From assembly GCA_016490735.1 (NCBI GenBank), contig JAEMWC010000100.1:111001-175000 (forward strand): a stretch of 64,000 nucleotides of DNA, written 5' to 3'. A program made the position numbers and the translations under genes. This DNA comes from Pachyseris speciosa (taxonomy: Eukaryota; Cnidaria; Anthozoa; Scleractinia; Pachyseridae). Each line of letters opens with the position of its first letter. Within the stretch, counting starts at the first letter, position 1. Shown here in pieces: positions 52,738 to 61,999 of the stretch. The notes beneath the pieces are model-generated. The model was not told the origin of the DNA. It searched no databases and worked only from the letters and a program-made list of their open reading frames with translations.

Positions 52738-52883
52738 AAAGAAACTAAAAAGTCGCATCATTTCTTACCGCGCAGTAGATGTGTGAATTTCTGTCTTCCC
52801 CCCGCACCCCGGTCTCCTGACTGCTCAATGCAAAATACATTTCCCTTATCGCTTCGCCAGTCTAACATTGTCATCAGCAGCAA

Positions 52884-53138
52884 CTAACCGCAACATGAAA
52901 TCAAGTTCTTTTTTTCAAGCTGAATACAGTATTTCATTTGAAGTTCGGAATGCATGACAGTTTGTATGGCACTTTCTTTCGTGTGTTTGTGCACTTCTAT
53001 TTCTTGCGCTAACAAACACAGTACGCCGTGTTTGGACGAATTGTAGCAATAATGGCATGCCGCATTTCCTAAGAGACACAGTGGTAGATTACCGGAGCGG
53101 AAACAAGGCCAGAAGAATCGAAGAGGACAAGAGGGCAC
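52884..53138 (-). other. Unrecognised 84-codon frame
   Basis: Cys-rich at its start (MPSCPLRFFWPCFRSG). It lies in the 1.1 kb element, opposite to the fragment at 53276, with no known domain. Probably not a gene. Confidence 0.15.
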
Positions 53139-53275
53139 ACATTTTATTTTCCTAACCCCGGTGACGTAAAAAAAACTTAGAGAACTCAGGCACAGTTTTT
53201 CTGTATTAAATATATCTAATCTCTTTGCGTGATTACAAATTTCTGTTCATGATTACGCATGACAGTGTCGGGTGA

Positions 53276-53506
53276 TTGGAATCATTCCTTAGCATTAATT
53301 TACACAAAGGGGCACCCGACGAACCACATCCATTCCACATTAAATCCACATGGAAACCACCACTACAACCATCAGTCACCCTAGAGTGTAAATGGCATTT
53401 TATTGAGAAACAACCGACGCTCAGAGAAATATTTAAGGAACCGCCACTTATATCCTACCAGAGAGGGCGTTCCCTGAAAGACATACTCGTTAGAGCAAAA
53501 ATATAG
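53276..53506 (+). pseudogene. Fragment of a retroelement protein, possibly Penelope-like
   Basis: 76 codons including PTLREIFKEPPLISYQRGRS followed by LKDILVRAK. The pattern Leu-x-x-(I/A)-F-x-x-P-P-(L)-(I/V)-x-(Y/F)-(R/x)-R with N/S-(L)-(R/K)-D-x-L-V-R-A-K is, as I recall, what lies between the reverse transcriptase and the GIY-YIG nuclease of Penelope-like elements. Nothing of either domain is present. The reading frame starts and stops arbitrarily, so this is a relic captured in the 1.1 kb element. Confidence 0.4.
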
Positions 53507-55045
53507 CTTCAAGGCTAAAAACACGCGAGTGGGAGTTACGCAGGCCTATCTAATCCCCCTTTTTTAACATTTATTTTATTTAGTTTTCATTTATTTTTAA
53601 TTAATTAATTAATTAATTAATTTATTTATTTATTTATTTATTTATTTATAGTATTCCGAGTATTCCGGGTATTCCGAATATTCCGAATTCCGTCATTCCG
53701 GCTTTTTCAAGCTACCTGAAAAGGAACCAGCTGAGCAAATCCGGATAATCGAGGTCTGGATAATCGAGGTTCGACTGTACAGTGATTCATGCTATCAACT
53801 TCTCTTGATGGGTCGAAAAATATTCTAGCTGTAAATTATTGCGATCAAACGCATCCGTCAATTTAGTGTGTAACTCTTTGATTGCCATTTTTGTGGAGAG
53901 TTGGTTGCGAGAGAAAAACTTTTTGTGCTTTTCCAGAGGTCAGTAACTCATTGTGTTACATGGTGATAAAACTTCCGTCTTGATACAATCCCTCGCAGCT
54001 AATCCACCGAAAGGAAAAAAAAGATCTTTGTTTAATCCTTATTTCAAGGATGGTACCGGTATTTAAGGGTTTTTATACGGGGAAAAGCAATCAACGGCAG
54101 GTTTAAGGCTTCATGGAATTGTGTGAGTTGGCTTAACGTGAGATTTGGCATTTGAGTCTTTTAAAAATAGTACGTTCATTTTTTGAGTGAGTGATAACAT
54201 GAAACATGACCTCGTGATGTGACAAAAGAAAAGTAGGCTCACTTACCACCCATGTAGTACGCTGTGCGATCCTTCAGAGAGCAGTACGTTGCAGAGAGCC
54301 ATTGCAAGGTAGCAGACCTTGAACGAAGCCAAAATTGCTTGGATTTACTTTACCTTTATTAAATATACCAAGGACGAAGGTACGGACAGTTTATTTACGG
54401 ACGGTGCAGACGGTTGTTTGTTAGGATTCTACGTATCTACGACCTCGAATTGATTTGATGCAAGCAGCGTTTGATGTTGCTTTTCTTTGCTGTTTCAGGA
54501 CGGAATCTTCAGTTTAGTCTGTTTATTCCTCAGCAAAGCAGTCGCCTACTGATAGACGTTTTAAAAAGTACTTGCCATCGCTGTACGGAGTAATCTAGAC
54601 TTTTTGCCTTTAGTAAAGGTAAGACTGAATCGTACTTCGAGAATTTGACAGGTAAGCACATATTTCTTAGCCGCTGAGTAGCTAAGCCGCACCTAGCGAC
54701 AAAAATACTCGCCGTGAGTTTGTTACTCGAGCTGCCCGCGTCTCGCGCGGCGCCCGGGTCTAAAATTACCGTTCTTCTTTTTCGTCGTCGAGTATCATCC
54801 ACAAAGCTCACTTCCGGCGTTTCTGCGCAAGCGCTAACTATTTTTAACAGAGTGATGCCTGTTGTCACGTATCGGAAAATGTCGATTCACCTTGTGTCTT
54901 TTGAAGTCTGAACAAACGGTATGTTAAGAGAAGTGTCTATGCGAATGTTTGCAAGTTTAATGGCGAGAAGAAAGCTTTTAACATGAGTAAACTTAACTCC
55001 AGATGGACTGCCGTGTTTCCTCGTGTCTGCTTCAGTAGACTGCGA

Positions 55046-55152
55046 GTAGTCTCTAATTTTGGCGATGGATTGTGGGGCGGGCGAAAGACACGTGCGCGCG
55101 CGAAGTTGCGAGGAGACGCGACGCAAAGGGGAGCGCCAAAAATTAGAGACTA
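55046..55152. mobile_element. CGCG-rich MITE, right-arm copy
   Basis: Ends GTAGTCTCTAATTTTGGCGA and AAAAATTAGAGACTAC; inverted partner of 51643-51740. Confidence 0.85.
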
Positions 55153-55886
55153 CAGACAAAGGGAGTTTGACCTTTCACGGCCAAGTGATTCGGAAGTGTA
55201 AATCTCATATCAACAGCAAGAATGATGCCTGTTGTCACGTATCGGAAAACGTCGATTCACCTTGTGTCTTTGAAGTCTGAACAACTAATATGTTAAGAGA
55301 AGTGTTCTATACGAATGTTTGCAAGTTCAACAGCGAGAAGAAAGCTTTTAATATGACCAAAATTTAACTCCAGATGGACTGCCGTGTTCCCCGTATCCGC
55401 TCCATTGAGATGTACATTTTGTTGAATAACTCAAGTACACACCCCTGAGACTATGACAGGTAGTTAATTTACTATTTTCCCACAATATCTCAATTTCTGG
55501 ACTTTAATTTTTGAATGATAAGCGATTAGTTTTTACAAATGTACTAGCGTCACTTGAAACTGTCCAGAAACGTTCCTTTCTTGTGTTTCAAATGACCTTG
55601 GATTGACGTATTTGTAAACAGTTACACTCTGCTAATTAATTTTCTACTCACATTTCACTGAGACACGAAAAAATCCTACATCGTTCGATAAGCGTTTCCT
55701 TTCTCAAACAATTATCCATCGAAAGCGAAAACAAGTGTGCTTAGTTTTTTTTTTTTGGAATCAATACACTATTTTTATCGCCTTGCATAACGATAAACCT
55801 CTGTGGCCCAAAGGTCATTGTTCCTGCCTGTGACGCAGCTAACCCGGGTACGATGTCTTTTAGTGGTATATATCACGGGCTTTGTA

Positions 55887-56400
55887 TTTTCTGTTTCTCT
55901 TTTTCTTGTTCTTTTAGAAATATTTTTTACAAGTGTTATAATTATTGTGCTCAATGGTTGAGCTGTATTTTAGAGAAATATATGTTGATAGGGGTCTAAA
56001 GAAATAGACTCCAACACAAGCTAAACACAATGCGTCCGATGTAAGAAAGACAGACTTCCCTCTATTCTTTTGTTTAGCACTAAGTTAGGGATACAATACT
56101 GTTTTTTGCAAGCCCGGGTTTAGGCTAATTGTAGCCTCTTGTTTTTTCTGTTTCTCTTTTTCTTGTTCTTTTAGAAATATTTTTTACAAGTGTTATAATT
56201 ATTGTGCTCAATGGTTGAGCTGTATTTTAGAGGAATATATGTTGATAGGGGTCTAAAGAAATAGACTCCAACACAAGCTAAACACAATGCGTCCGATGTA
56301 AGAAAGACAGACTTCCCTCTATTCTTTTGTTTAGCGCTAAGTTAGGGATACAATACTGTTTTTTGCAAGCCCGAGTTTAGGCTAATTGTAGCCTCTTGTT
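55887..56400. repeat. 257-nt tandem duplication, right arm only
   Basis: Two consecutive near-identical units (55887-56143 and 56144-56400), each starting TTTTCTGTTTCTCTTTTTC and ending TAGCCTCTTGTT. The left arm of the giant repeat has one unit (about 50427-50685). Confidence 0.9.
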
Positions 56401-56924
56401 GTTTTAACTGTAATGGTTAGAACAACGAACTCACGGCGAAATGAAAGCAAAAGTTTTGGCCATTCTTTTAACGGAGCTCGGTCACGACATTTGGGTCATT
56501 GTTAGAGAAAAAAAATACATTTCAATAATGGGAGACAGTGAAATAACAATTTGTCAGGGAAGATAAGTACCAAAGAGACAAGAATAAATGCAAATGTGGT
56601 GAGGATGGTGAAGGATGGAGAAGATTGAAACGGATTACAAATGACCTTTTTGAAAAATAGAGGATTAACTTTTCAAAATCCAAAGATCGTGACGTAGCTC
56701 CTTTAACTGCATTCGTACCGAATGGCATCGCAATCCCAGCAGAATGCCTTGCATGAACACAAAAACGTAATGTCACAGGCAACCCAATCGTAGTATGGAG
56801 ACCTGAGGTTATTTACGGATAACAGCGGTGGTAAAAATCTAGAGTCTGTCAAAATAAAATAATATTGGTCTTTATTTTATGGTTTCTTCAAGTGTTCTGC
56901 GCTATCAAAAGCCGCTGGTGGTAC

Positions 56925-56989
56925 AACCTTGTTCCCAGGGTCTCTCGCTCCAGAGGATGGGAAGGGGGGAGACCCTGGGAACGAAGTTG
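56925..56989. mobile_element. Small foldback element, AACCTCGTTCCCAGGGTCTC family, copy 3
   Basis: Ends AACCTTGTTCCCAGGGTCTC and GAGACCCTGGGAACGAAGTT, 65 nt, with a shorter centre than the other copies. Confidence 0.85.
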
Positions 56990-57150
56990 CTGGCGGTGTT
57001 GTAGGCGCGCTGAGGAGGAGGAAGCGGCGCCGTTGAAAGCGAGCGGAGAAGCCGCGACAACGAGCGGCCCATTCTCCTAGCGGCTTTGGGGAAAAAAGGC
57101 AAACAAGAGCTCTCTCAGCTCCCTTTTTATCAGCAACCTCAACCAAGCTG

Positions 57151-57462
57151 CTAAACGGCAATAATCTGACCCCGTTGCATCCTGGGAAATTCCACATATC
57201 TTTTAGCGGGAAAGGCTCCAAAACAATTTACTATTTTCTGACCAAGTCTCTGACCAGGCTCCAATCTTGCACCAAGGGTTGTCCAGGCACCTTCAACTTT
57301 CAATGAAACTTCCGCCAGTGAAGATTGGAGCCCGGTGAGATAAGGCACATCTGCTTTTAGGCCCTTGTCCACGAACAACAAACTGTCAGCAGATTGAAGC
57401 GAGCTTTCGAACAAAGTTTGTTGCATTCGCAGTGCCAATGAGCGGTTCTTTGGAATTGGCAA
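57151..57462 (-). other. Unrecognised open frame
   Basis: 103 codons on the minus strand (starts MPIPKNRSLAL), overlapping other frames in the same direction at 56877-57221 and 57357-57605. Composition is protein-like but no domain is recognised, and the frames would need shifts to join. Could be a decayed gene or repeat. Confidence 0.2.
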
Positions 57463-57889
57463 GGTTTAAGCCTTCTCAGCCCTTGATGATGAGCTCCGGC
57501 ACCAGCAAATGACCCAAAACACAGTAATTTAGGGCAATTTGGACACATTCCAAGGTTAATTCTGCAAATGATTCGGCCGACCAGAGAGTGATTCAAATGA
57601 GCCAAGTATAGCCACGTAATCAGCAGTCACGTGACATGATTCGTGCATGACAATGCCCAGTTCTCCATCAAAATCTTTGGAGAAATAAGAGCCGGGTTTT
57701 TTTTTTTTTTTTTTTGTTTGTTTGTTTGTTTGTTTTTTGACCGGTTTACGTCACTTTTCCATAATATTTTCCAAAAGCATCAAGCAGACTTCTGTAAATT
57801 CCAGCAAAATAGTGATTGTGGAGCTCCGCTTTTCGGCTTTTAGCCTTTTAGGCTTGGCCCTACAACACTTTGTGAGTTGATATTACAAT

Positions 57890-58420
57890 ACTGGTATTAA
57901 AAAATGCCCAATCATTATTAAACAAGTTATGACAATTTTCCCAACTTACCGGTATTAGCTTACCATAACAACAGCATAACCCGTTAGTAACACTTCCAAT
58001 TTTAGCTTTAAGTGATTATAACTTAAAAACGAGCTTCAAGATTGGTCCTTCACGCCCTCCCCTCTCCCCCACCCCTTTTATATATTACTGAAAATTGATC
58101 ATAATGTTAAGAAACAAAGTTGTGGGTAAGAATTCAGAGCAGCTGTAAATTTTTGAAAGTTTAAGGTGGCTCTAAATCACATCCCATAAGTTTCTAAATT
58201 TAGCGGAAAGATGGATCTTCTTAACGCGTTGCTAACCGTTATAAAGCAATAAAAAATAAACTGAGATCGTTTTGTGCTATCAACGCTAAAAGCTTAACTT
58301 AGTTTTTTTTCTAACAGCTTACACTATGGTAATTATGCTATTATGGCGAGAAAATTTCTATAACTTGTTAACCAGTGAGCCCTGGAATGCTAAATGGATC
58401 AGGTATGCACCTTATTCTGA
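57890..58420. mobile_element. MITE-like repeat just upstream of the HEPN gene
   Basis: The left side (AATGCCCAATCATTA, ACAAGTTATGACAATTTTCC) is mirrored at the right (GAAAATTTCTATAACTTGTT, ACCAGTGAGCCC). Internal GTGATTATAACTTAAAAACG resembles the core of the 12473-12889 MITE. A C-rich, T-rich patch lies at 58050-58080. Confidence 0.6.
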
Positions 58421-58474
58421 CATGAAAAATTCATTTCAAACCATACTAGGTTGATATTGAACCGTATTGGATAT

Positions 58475-59149
58475 ATGGCTACTGGAACAGAATACGACAA
58501 GGAGCAGCTTAACTACTTCAGGATTTGCTACATCACCACTGTTGTTTTAGCAGAGGGTCTACGAACAATTTTCAAACAGGAATGGGATCACCGCTACAAG
58601 GCTACATTGGGCGAATGGAAAGATAAACCTTGCAATGGACTGGACTTCTATAAGGGGGAGTCTCCATGGAAACAAAAACAAAAGGCGGATCTTTTAAAGA
58701 CTATGGTTAAAGGAAATAGAGCTGATTGGGATTGCACCATGCTCTTTTACGGCATTCTTTACTCTGACTGCATAGGAAAGAGTCTAAGCGCAACAATTAA
58801 GCCAGCCGTAGACGATTTGAGGAACTTTCGTAATAAGGCCTTTGCTCATTTGCCACAAGGACAACTCTCCGACAAAGAGTTTCAAAATGCCATCGCCAAA
58901 GTTTCCTTTGCCTTTCAACAACTTGGCCTCAGCCCTAAGCCTATTAAAAACATTCAAAATCAGACCGGGTTTCCTACAGAGGAATTAGCAGTGGTCATGA
59001 CAAAAGTCGGCAATCTCAAACAGGAGATAAAAGAAAAAGAAGACAAGCTTCAAGAGCAAGAAGACAAGCTCCAAGATCAAGAAGACAAGAAGACAAGATC
59101 AAGAGAAAGACGAGAAACTAAAGGTCCTGGAAGTTCAGCTACAGAATGA
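58475..59149 (+). CDS. HEPN (DZIP3-like) domain with coiled-coil tail
   Basis: 224 codons starting [11 protein letters not shown] at 58475, chosen because the 8 codons upstream follow a likely splice acceptor or non-coding TAG and this ATG matches the family start. Residues 10-155 are the HEPN domain ([38 protein letters not shown]). The R119-x5-H125 pair is the Rx4-6H motif of HEPN ribonucleases, so the active-site pair is kept. Residues 165-205 form a coiled coil of [14 protein letters not shown] repeats. The last 20 residues are out of frame with respect to the downstream ATPase. Confidence 0.8.
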   Translation: MATGTEYDKEQLNYFRICYITTVVLAEGLRTIFKQEWDHRYKATLGEWKDKPCNGLDFYKGESPWKQKQKADLLKTMVKGNRADWDCTMLFYGILYSDCIGKSLSATIKPAVDDLRNFRNKAFAHLPQGQLSDKEFQNAIAKVSFAFQQLGLSPKPIKNIQNQTGFPTEELAVVMTKVGNLKQEIKEKEDKLQEQEDKLQDQEDKKTRSRERRETKGPGSSATE

Positions 59150-59213
59150 GGTTACTACATTCTGTATTCTCCCACCTAAACCCGCCCACGATGTTGCAGA
59201 TCGAGAGTGTGAG

Positions 59214-60143
59214 GTGAACAAGATAACTGAACGGCTAAAGCAGCTTAAAGAAGCCAACGATGGACGCCTAAGTTACCTATACATTTCAGGTAACCCTGGA
59301 AGCGGCAAATCTCAGCTAGCCAGCCTCGCCGCAAAAAGAATGTTCAACGAAGCCGCAAGCAACTCATGCAAGAATACATTTGTGATGACCCTAAATGCTG
59401 AGAACCTTGAATCGCTATTAGAATCTTACGCCTCTTTTGCTCGACATCTCAAGTGTGCCGAGTATGCAGTTACAAACATCGTTAAATCTGAGGAATTGAC
59501 AGCAGGGGAGAAAATCGCGAATCTAAAATCGTTAATTAGCGCAAAAGTGGTCCTTTACGCATCGTGGCTTCTGTTAGTTGACAACGTCACCAGCACGCCT
59601 CACGTTGAAATTCACTTACCAGAAGCGGGGAATGAACATTGGTTTAAAGGCCAGTTGCTTATCACAACACAAGATCCTACTTATGTTCCTTCAACCAACT
59701 CTTTCATCTCTCACATCTCAGTGAAGCAGGGTATGGAGCCTTCTGATGCCTCTTCCTTATTATCTTCGCTCTCCGGTATCACTGACAGTGAGATGGAAAA
59801 AGAAGTTGCGCGGGCATTAGACTATCAACCTTTGGCCCTAGCAAGCGCTGCCGTGTTTGTCAAACATGTTCGTGAGAGCAAGGCATCTTCAGATTTTGGC
59901 TGGAAGGATTATCTGGACAAACTATGCACAGGACAGCGCGCCAATACTGAAACTGTACTTTCCGAGACCAACCCAGCCTACACGAGATCTATGACCGATG
60001 CAATTAAACTGGCTGTTAAAAACATGTCAACCGTCAAAGTTATAAAGCATGCGTTCAGTTTGATCTCTGTCTGTGGACAACAACCATTAAGCCTTGAAAT
60101 TATGGTTGACTACATCTCCATTCAGACGAAGAAAACATTATGA
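59214..60143 (+). CDS. NB-ARC/NACHT-type ATPase segment
   Basis: Open frame of 309 codons; the conserved frame extends upstream to about 59098, so [10 protein letters not shown] is only the first internal ATG. Walker A is GNPGSGKS (residues 26-33), Walker B is WLLLVDNV (118-125), a sensor LLITTQD follows (148-154), and [10 protein letters not shown] (204-213) corresponds to the GLPLA motif. These are the features of STAND ATPases that switch between ADP and ATP states. A single-base change near 60120 ends the frame; the next segment (60140-60421) carries VHQVVRDVI, comparable to the MHD region. Confidence 0.8.
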   Translation: MNKITERLKQLKEANDGRLSYLYISGNPGSGKSQLASLAAKRMFNEAASNSCKNTFVMTLNAENLESLLESYASFARHLKCAEYAVTNIVKSEELTAGEKIANLKSLISAKVVLYASWLLLVDNVTSTPHVEIHLPEAGNEHWFKGQLLITTQDPTYVPSTNSFISHISVKQGMEPSDASSLLSSLSGITDSEMEKEVARALDYQPLALASAAVFVKHVRESKASSDFGWKDYLDKLCTGQRANTETVLSETNPAYTRSMTDAIKLAVKNMSTVKVIKHAFSLISVCGQQPLSLEIMVDYISIQTKKTL

Positions 60144-60559
60144 ATGTAGATGAAGAACTTAACGATAAAGATATGATTCGCATGAGGCTTCGAAAGAGCT
60201 CACTGCTCCTATTTGAAGAAGACGAAAATGATGATGATGTCTACATCCGCGTGCATCAGGTTGTGCGAGACGTCATTAAAACTGAAGCAAAAAAATGGTC
60301 GGGGATTCGACCCCTTCAAGTCGTTGACGGTGCCATTGGATCATTCAACCAGTTCATACACGATGACGGTCAGAGAACCTGGATTCCGCTGCACGTGGTT
60401 TGCACGTGGTTCCACATTTAAAATCCTTAGTTTGCAGAAATCGAACAGGCGTATTGTAAAGGCACATATCTAATGCGGTAAAAAACATTGACTTTAATAT
60501 AAAACACTACCCAAATTGCTTTGTTAAATTGGCAAAATCTGCAATAGTCATTGCGACTT

Positions 60560-61432
60560 TAACACAGCAGCGCGGTTCTGTGAAATAGCATTGGGATTAA
60601 TGCAGCATGCCAATGAATTTGATGACGCGGATGCTGCAGAAGCCAATTCTGTGATGGGCATCGTCCAACAAAAACTTGGTCAAGCTGGATCAAGCAAAGG
60701 AGTATCATGACCGTGCCCTGGCCATTCGAAAAAAAAAGACTTGGTCATCGTCATCTGGATGTCGCAATGTCTTACAATAACTTAGCGTTACACTTGAAAA
60801 AAAGGTGACCTGAAGCATGCAAAGGAGTGTAATAAGCGAGCCCTGGCCATTCGGCTACAGAAGCTTCAACCCCAAGTGTTGAAGTTGCAGAGTCGTATAG
60901 TAACTTGCGGGTGTACTCCGTGATCAAGGTAAAATGGAGAAAGCTAAACAGTGTTATATGCGTCCTCACAATTCAGCATCAGAAGCTTGGAAGTCATCAT
61001 ATTCATGTAGCAGACTATATAATAACCTAGGAGTTCTGTTCCGTGACCAAGGTGACCTGGAGCAAGCACATGAGTATTACGAGCTTGCCCTGGACATTAG
61101 GCATCAGGACCTTGGATCAGCATGTTGATGTTGCCGCTTCTTACTACAACATGCCCTTGTTCTTCGTAAAACGAGGTGACCTGAAGAGTGCAAAGAAGTG
61201 TCATGAAAGTGCCTTGGCCATTCGGCAACAAACACTTGGACCTCACCACTGTGATTGTGGCAGCTTCTTACAAGAACTTAGCGCATGTATTTCGTGACAG
61301 GGTGACCAGACACAAGCAAAGGAGTATTATGAGCGAGCGCTGACTATTTTTAATGAGTCGTTCGGGCCAAAGGATTCTCGTGTTGCCAGTGTTCAGCGCT
61401 ATTTGGCTCGATTACTTAAGGGAATGAGAGTA
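60560..61432 (+). pseudogene. Degenerate TPR array (kinesin-light-chain type)
   Basis: About five 42-residue TPR units remain, such as YNNLGVLFRDQGDLEQAHEY followed by YELALDIRHQDLG, RGDLKSAKKCHESALAIRQQ and QTQAKEYYERALTIF, then VASVQRYLARLLKG. They are spread over different frames with in-frame stops between. In intact relatives the array is the ligand-sensing or protein-binding C-terminus. Confidence 0.75.
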
Positions 61433-61679
61433 AAGACGATGTCCCAGCGTTTGGCCCAGAGGACGTCACCATGCCATTCAAAGAGTGACTTGTGTAATAC
61501 TTTGAACTTGAAATTCAAATGCAAAGCGTTATTACTCGGCCGTAAAGGCACCGAGTCTCGGGATGAGTTTTTTTTTCTGCCTGTCACGAAACTTCCTAGC
61601 CACGTGTCTAACACGCACCACTGCACAGAAGGGTTGAAACATAAGCCTGTCATCTTCACGTGTCACGCACGTGACTAGA
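61433..61679. other. Downstream flank of the NLR-like gene
   Basis: A 91-codon frame at 61403-61678 runs through here but carries no known domain. A short inverted word pair CACGTG appears three times near 61600-61675. Confidence 0.3.
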
Positions 61680-61959
61680 TGTCGATAGGGTTTTATGAAT
61701 ACTCACTGCTGACCGGAACTGCGCACTGTCATTTAAAGTTAAGCGATAGCGATCAAAAGGTGATTTAGTTTCAAGATAGCAGATCAAAGTAATTGCCAGG
61801 CAGGAAAATTGATTGACGAGTTAACTCGACCTCTAAGAAAAAACACTCAGAAGAGACTAGAAGAGACTAGAGAGCTGATGTAAAACTACTAATCCGAAAT
61901 AAACCGTTAAAACTACTTGTGATTTGTCCTGGATACTTTCTTCAGCGGCCGAGAGTTCA
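61680..61959 (+). mobile_element. Probable 5' LTR of the BEL/Pao element
   Basis: Upstream of the primer binding site; ends ...GAGAGTTCA at 61959 and holds an AATAAA at about 61898. Its start (TGTCGATAGGG, about 61680) is a guess because the 3' LTR is outside the window. Confidence 0.4.
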
Positions 61960-61966
61960 GGATACC

Positions 61967-61978
61967 TGGCGACCACGA
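61967..61978 (+). other. Primer binding site, complementary to tRNA-Arg 3' end
   Basis: TGGCGACCACGA begins with TGG, the complement of the tRNA CCA end. From memory its 12 bases match the 3' end of animal tRNA-Arg(CCG). The position right after the LTR suits a primer binding site. Confidence 0.5.
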
Positions 61979-61999
61979 GGGGAGCGGGTCTTACAGCCT

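Larger units (their letters stand above)
52593..53717. mobile_element. 1.1 kb inverted-repeat element at the centre of the giant repeat
   Basis: Ends GTAGCTTGGAAAAGCCGGAA and TTCCGGCTTTTTCAAGCTAC, continuing through GGAATATTCGGAA / CGGAATACTCGGAATACT repeats for about 75 nt, then (TTAA)n and (TAAA)n microsatellites on each inner side. It encloses a Penelope-like fragment. Confidence 0.8.
50427..56402. mobile_element. Giant inverted repeat: arms of about 1.6 kb, centre 2.7 kb
   Basis: Left arm 50427-52035 and right arm 54737-56402 are inverted copies along their whole length. Outer ends read CAAGAGGCTACAATTAGCCT and its complement; inner ends read CCGGGCGCCGCGCGAGACGC and its complement. Both arms contain the same order of parts: TACATCGGACGCATTGTG block, GGTAGAATTTT-like A/T-rich stretch, CGATCGTTCGATAAGCG-type block, two copies of a GTTAAAAGCTTTCTTCTCG unit, and a CGCG MITE. 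The right arm has a 257-nt tandem duplication. No transposase is visible. It could be a foldback transposon or an inverted segmental duplication. Confidence 0.75.
58475..61432 (+). pseudogene. HEPN / NB-ARC / TPR NLR-like receptor gene, frameshifted
   Basis: One locus, read in at least five different frames, carries in order a DZIP3-like HEPN domain, a coiled coil, a P-loop NB-ARC/NACHT-type ATPase, a winged-helix-like segment and about five TPR units. This architecture is typical of large coral gene families thought to act in innate immunity. The frame changes near 59090 (in the Glu/Asp/Lys repeat), near 60120, near 60400, and several more times through the TPRs. No splice signals explain the changes. 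The upstream MITE ends 55 nt before the start codon. Either the gene is decayed, or the assembly has many single-base indels here; the clean UQCRB exons argue for decay. Confidence 0.75.

Noticed and set aside
51517..55280. Several short frames with similar peptides (KGSLTF, CCHVSENVDSPCVFEV) in both arms
   Set aside because: They are translations of the repeated arm units and end at unit borders; they are not protein genes.
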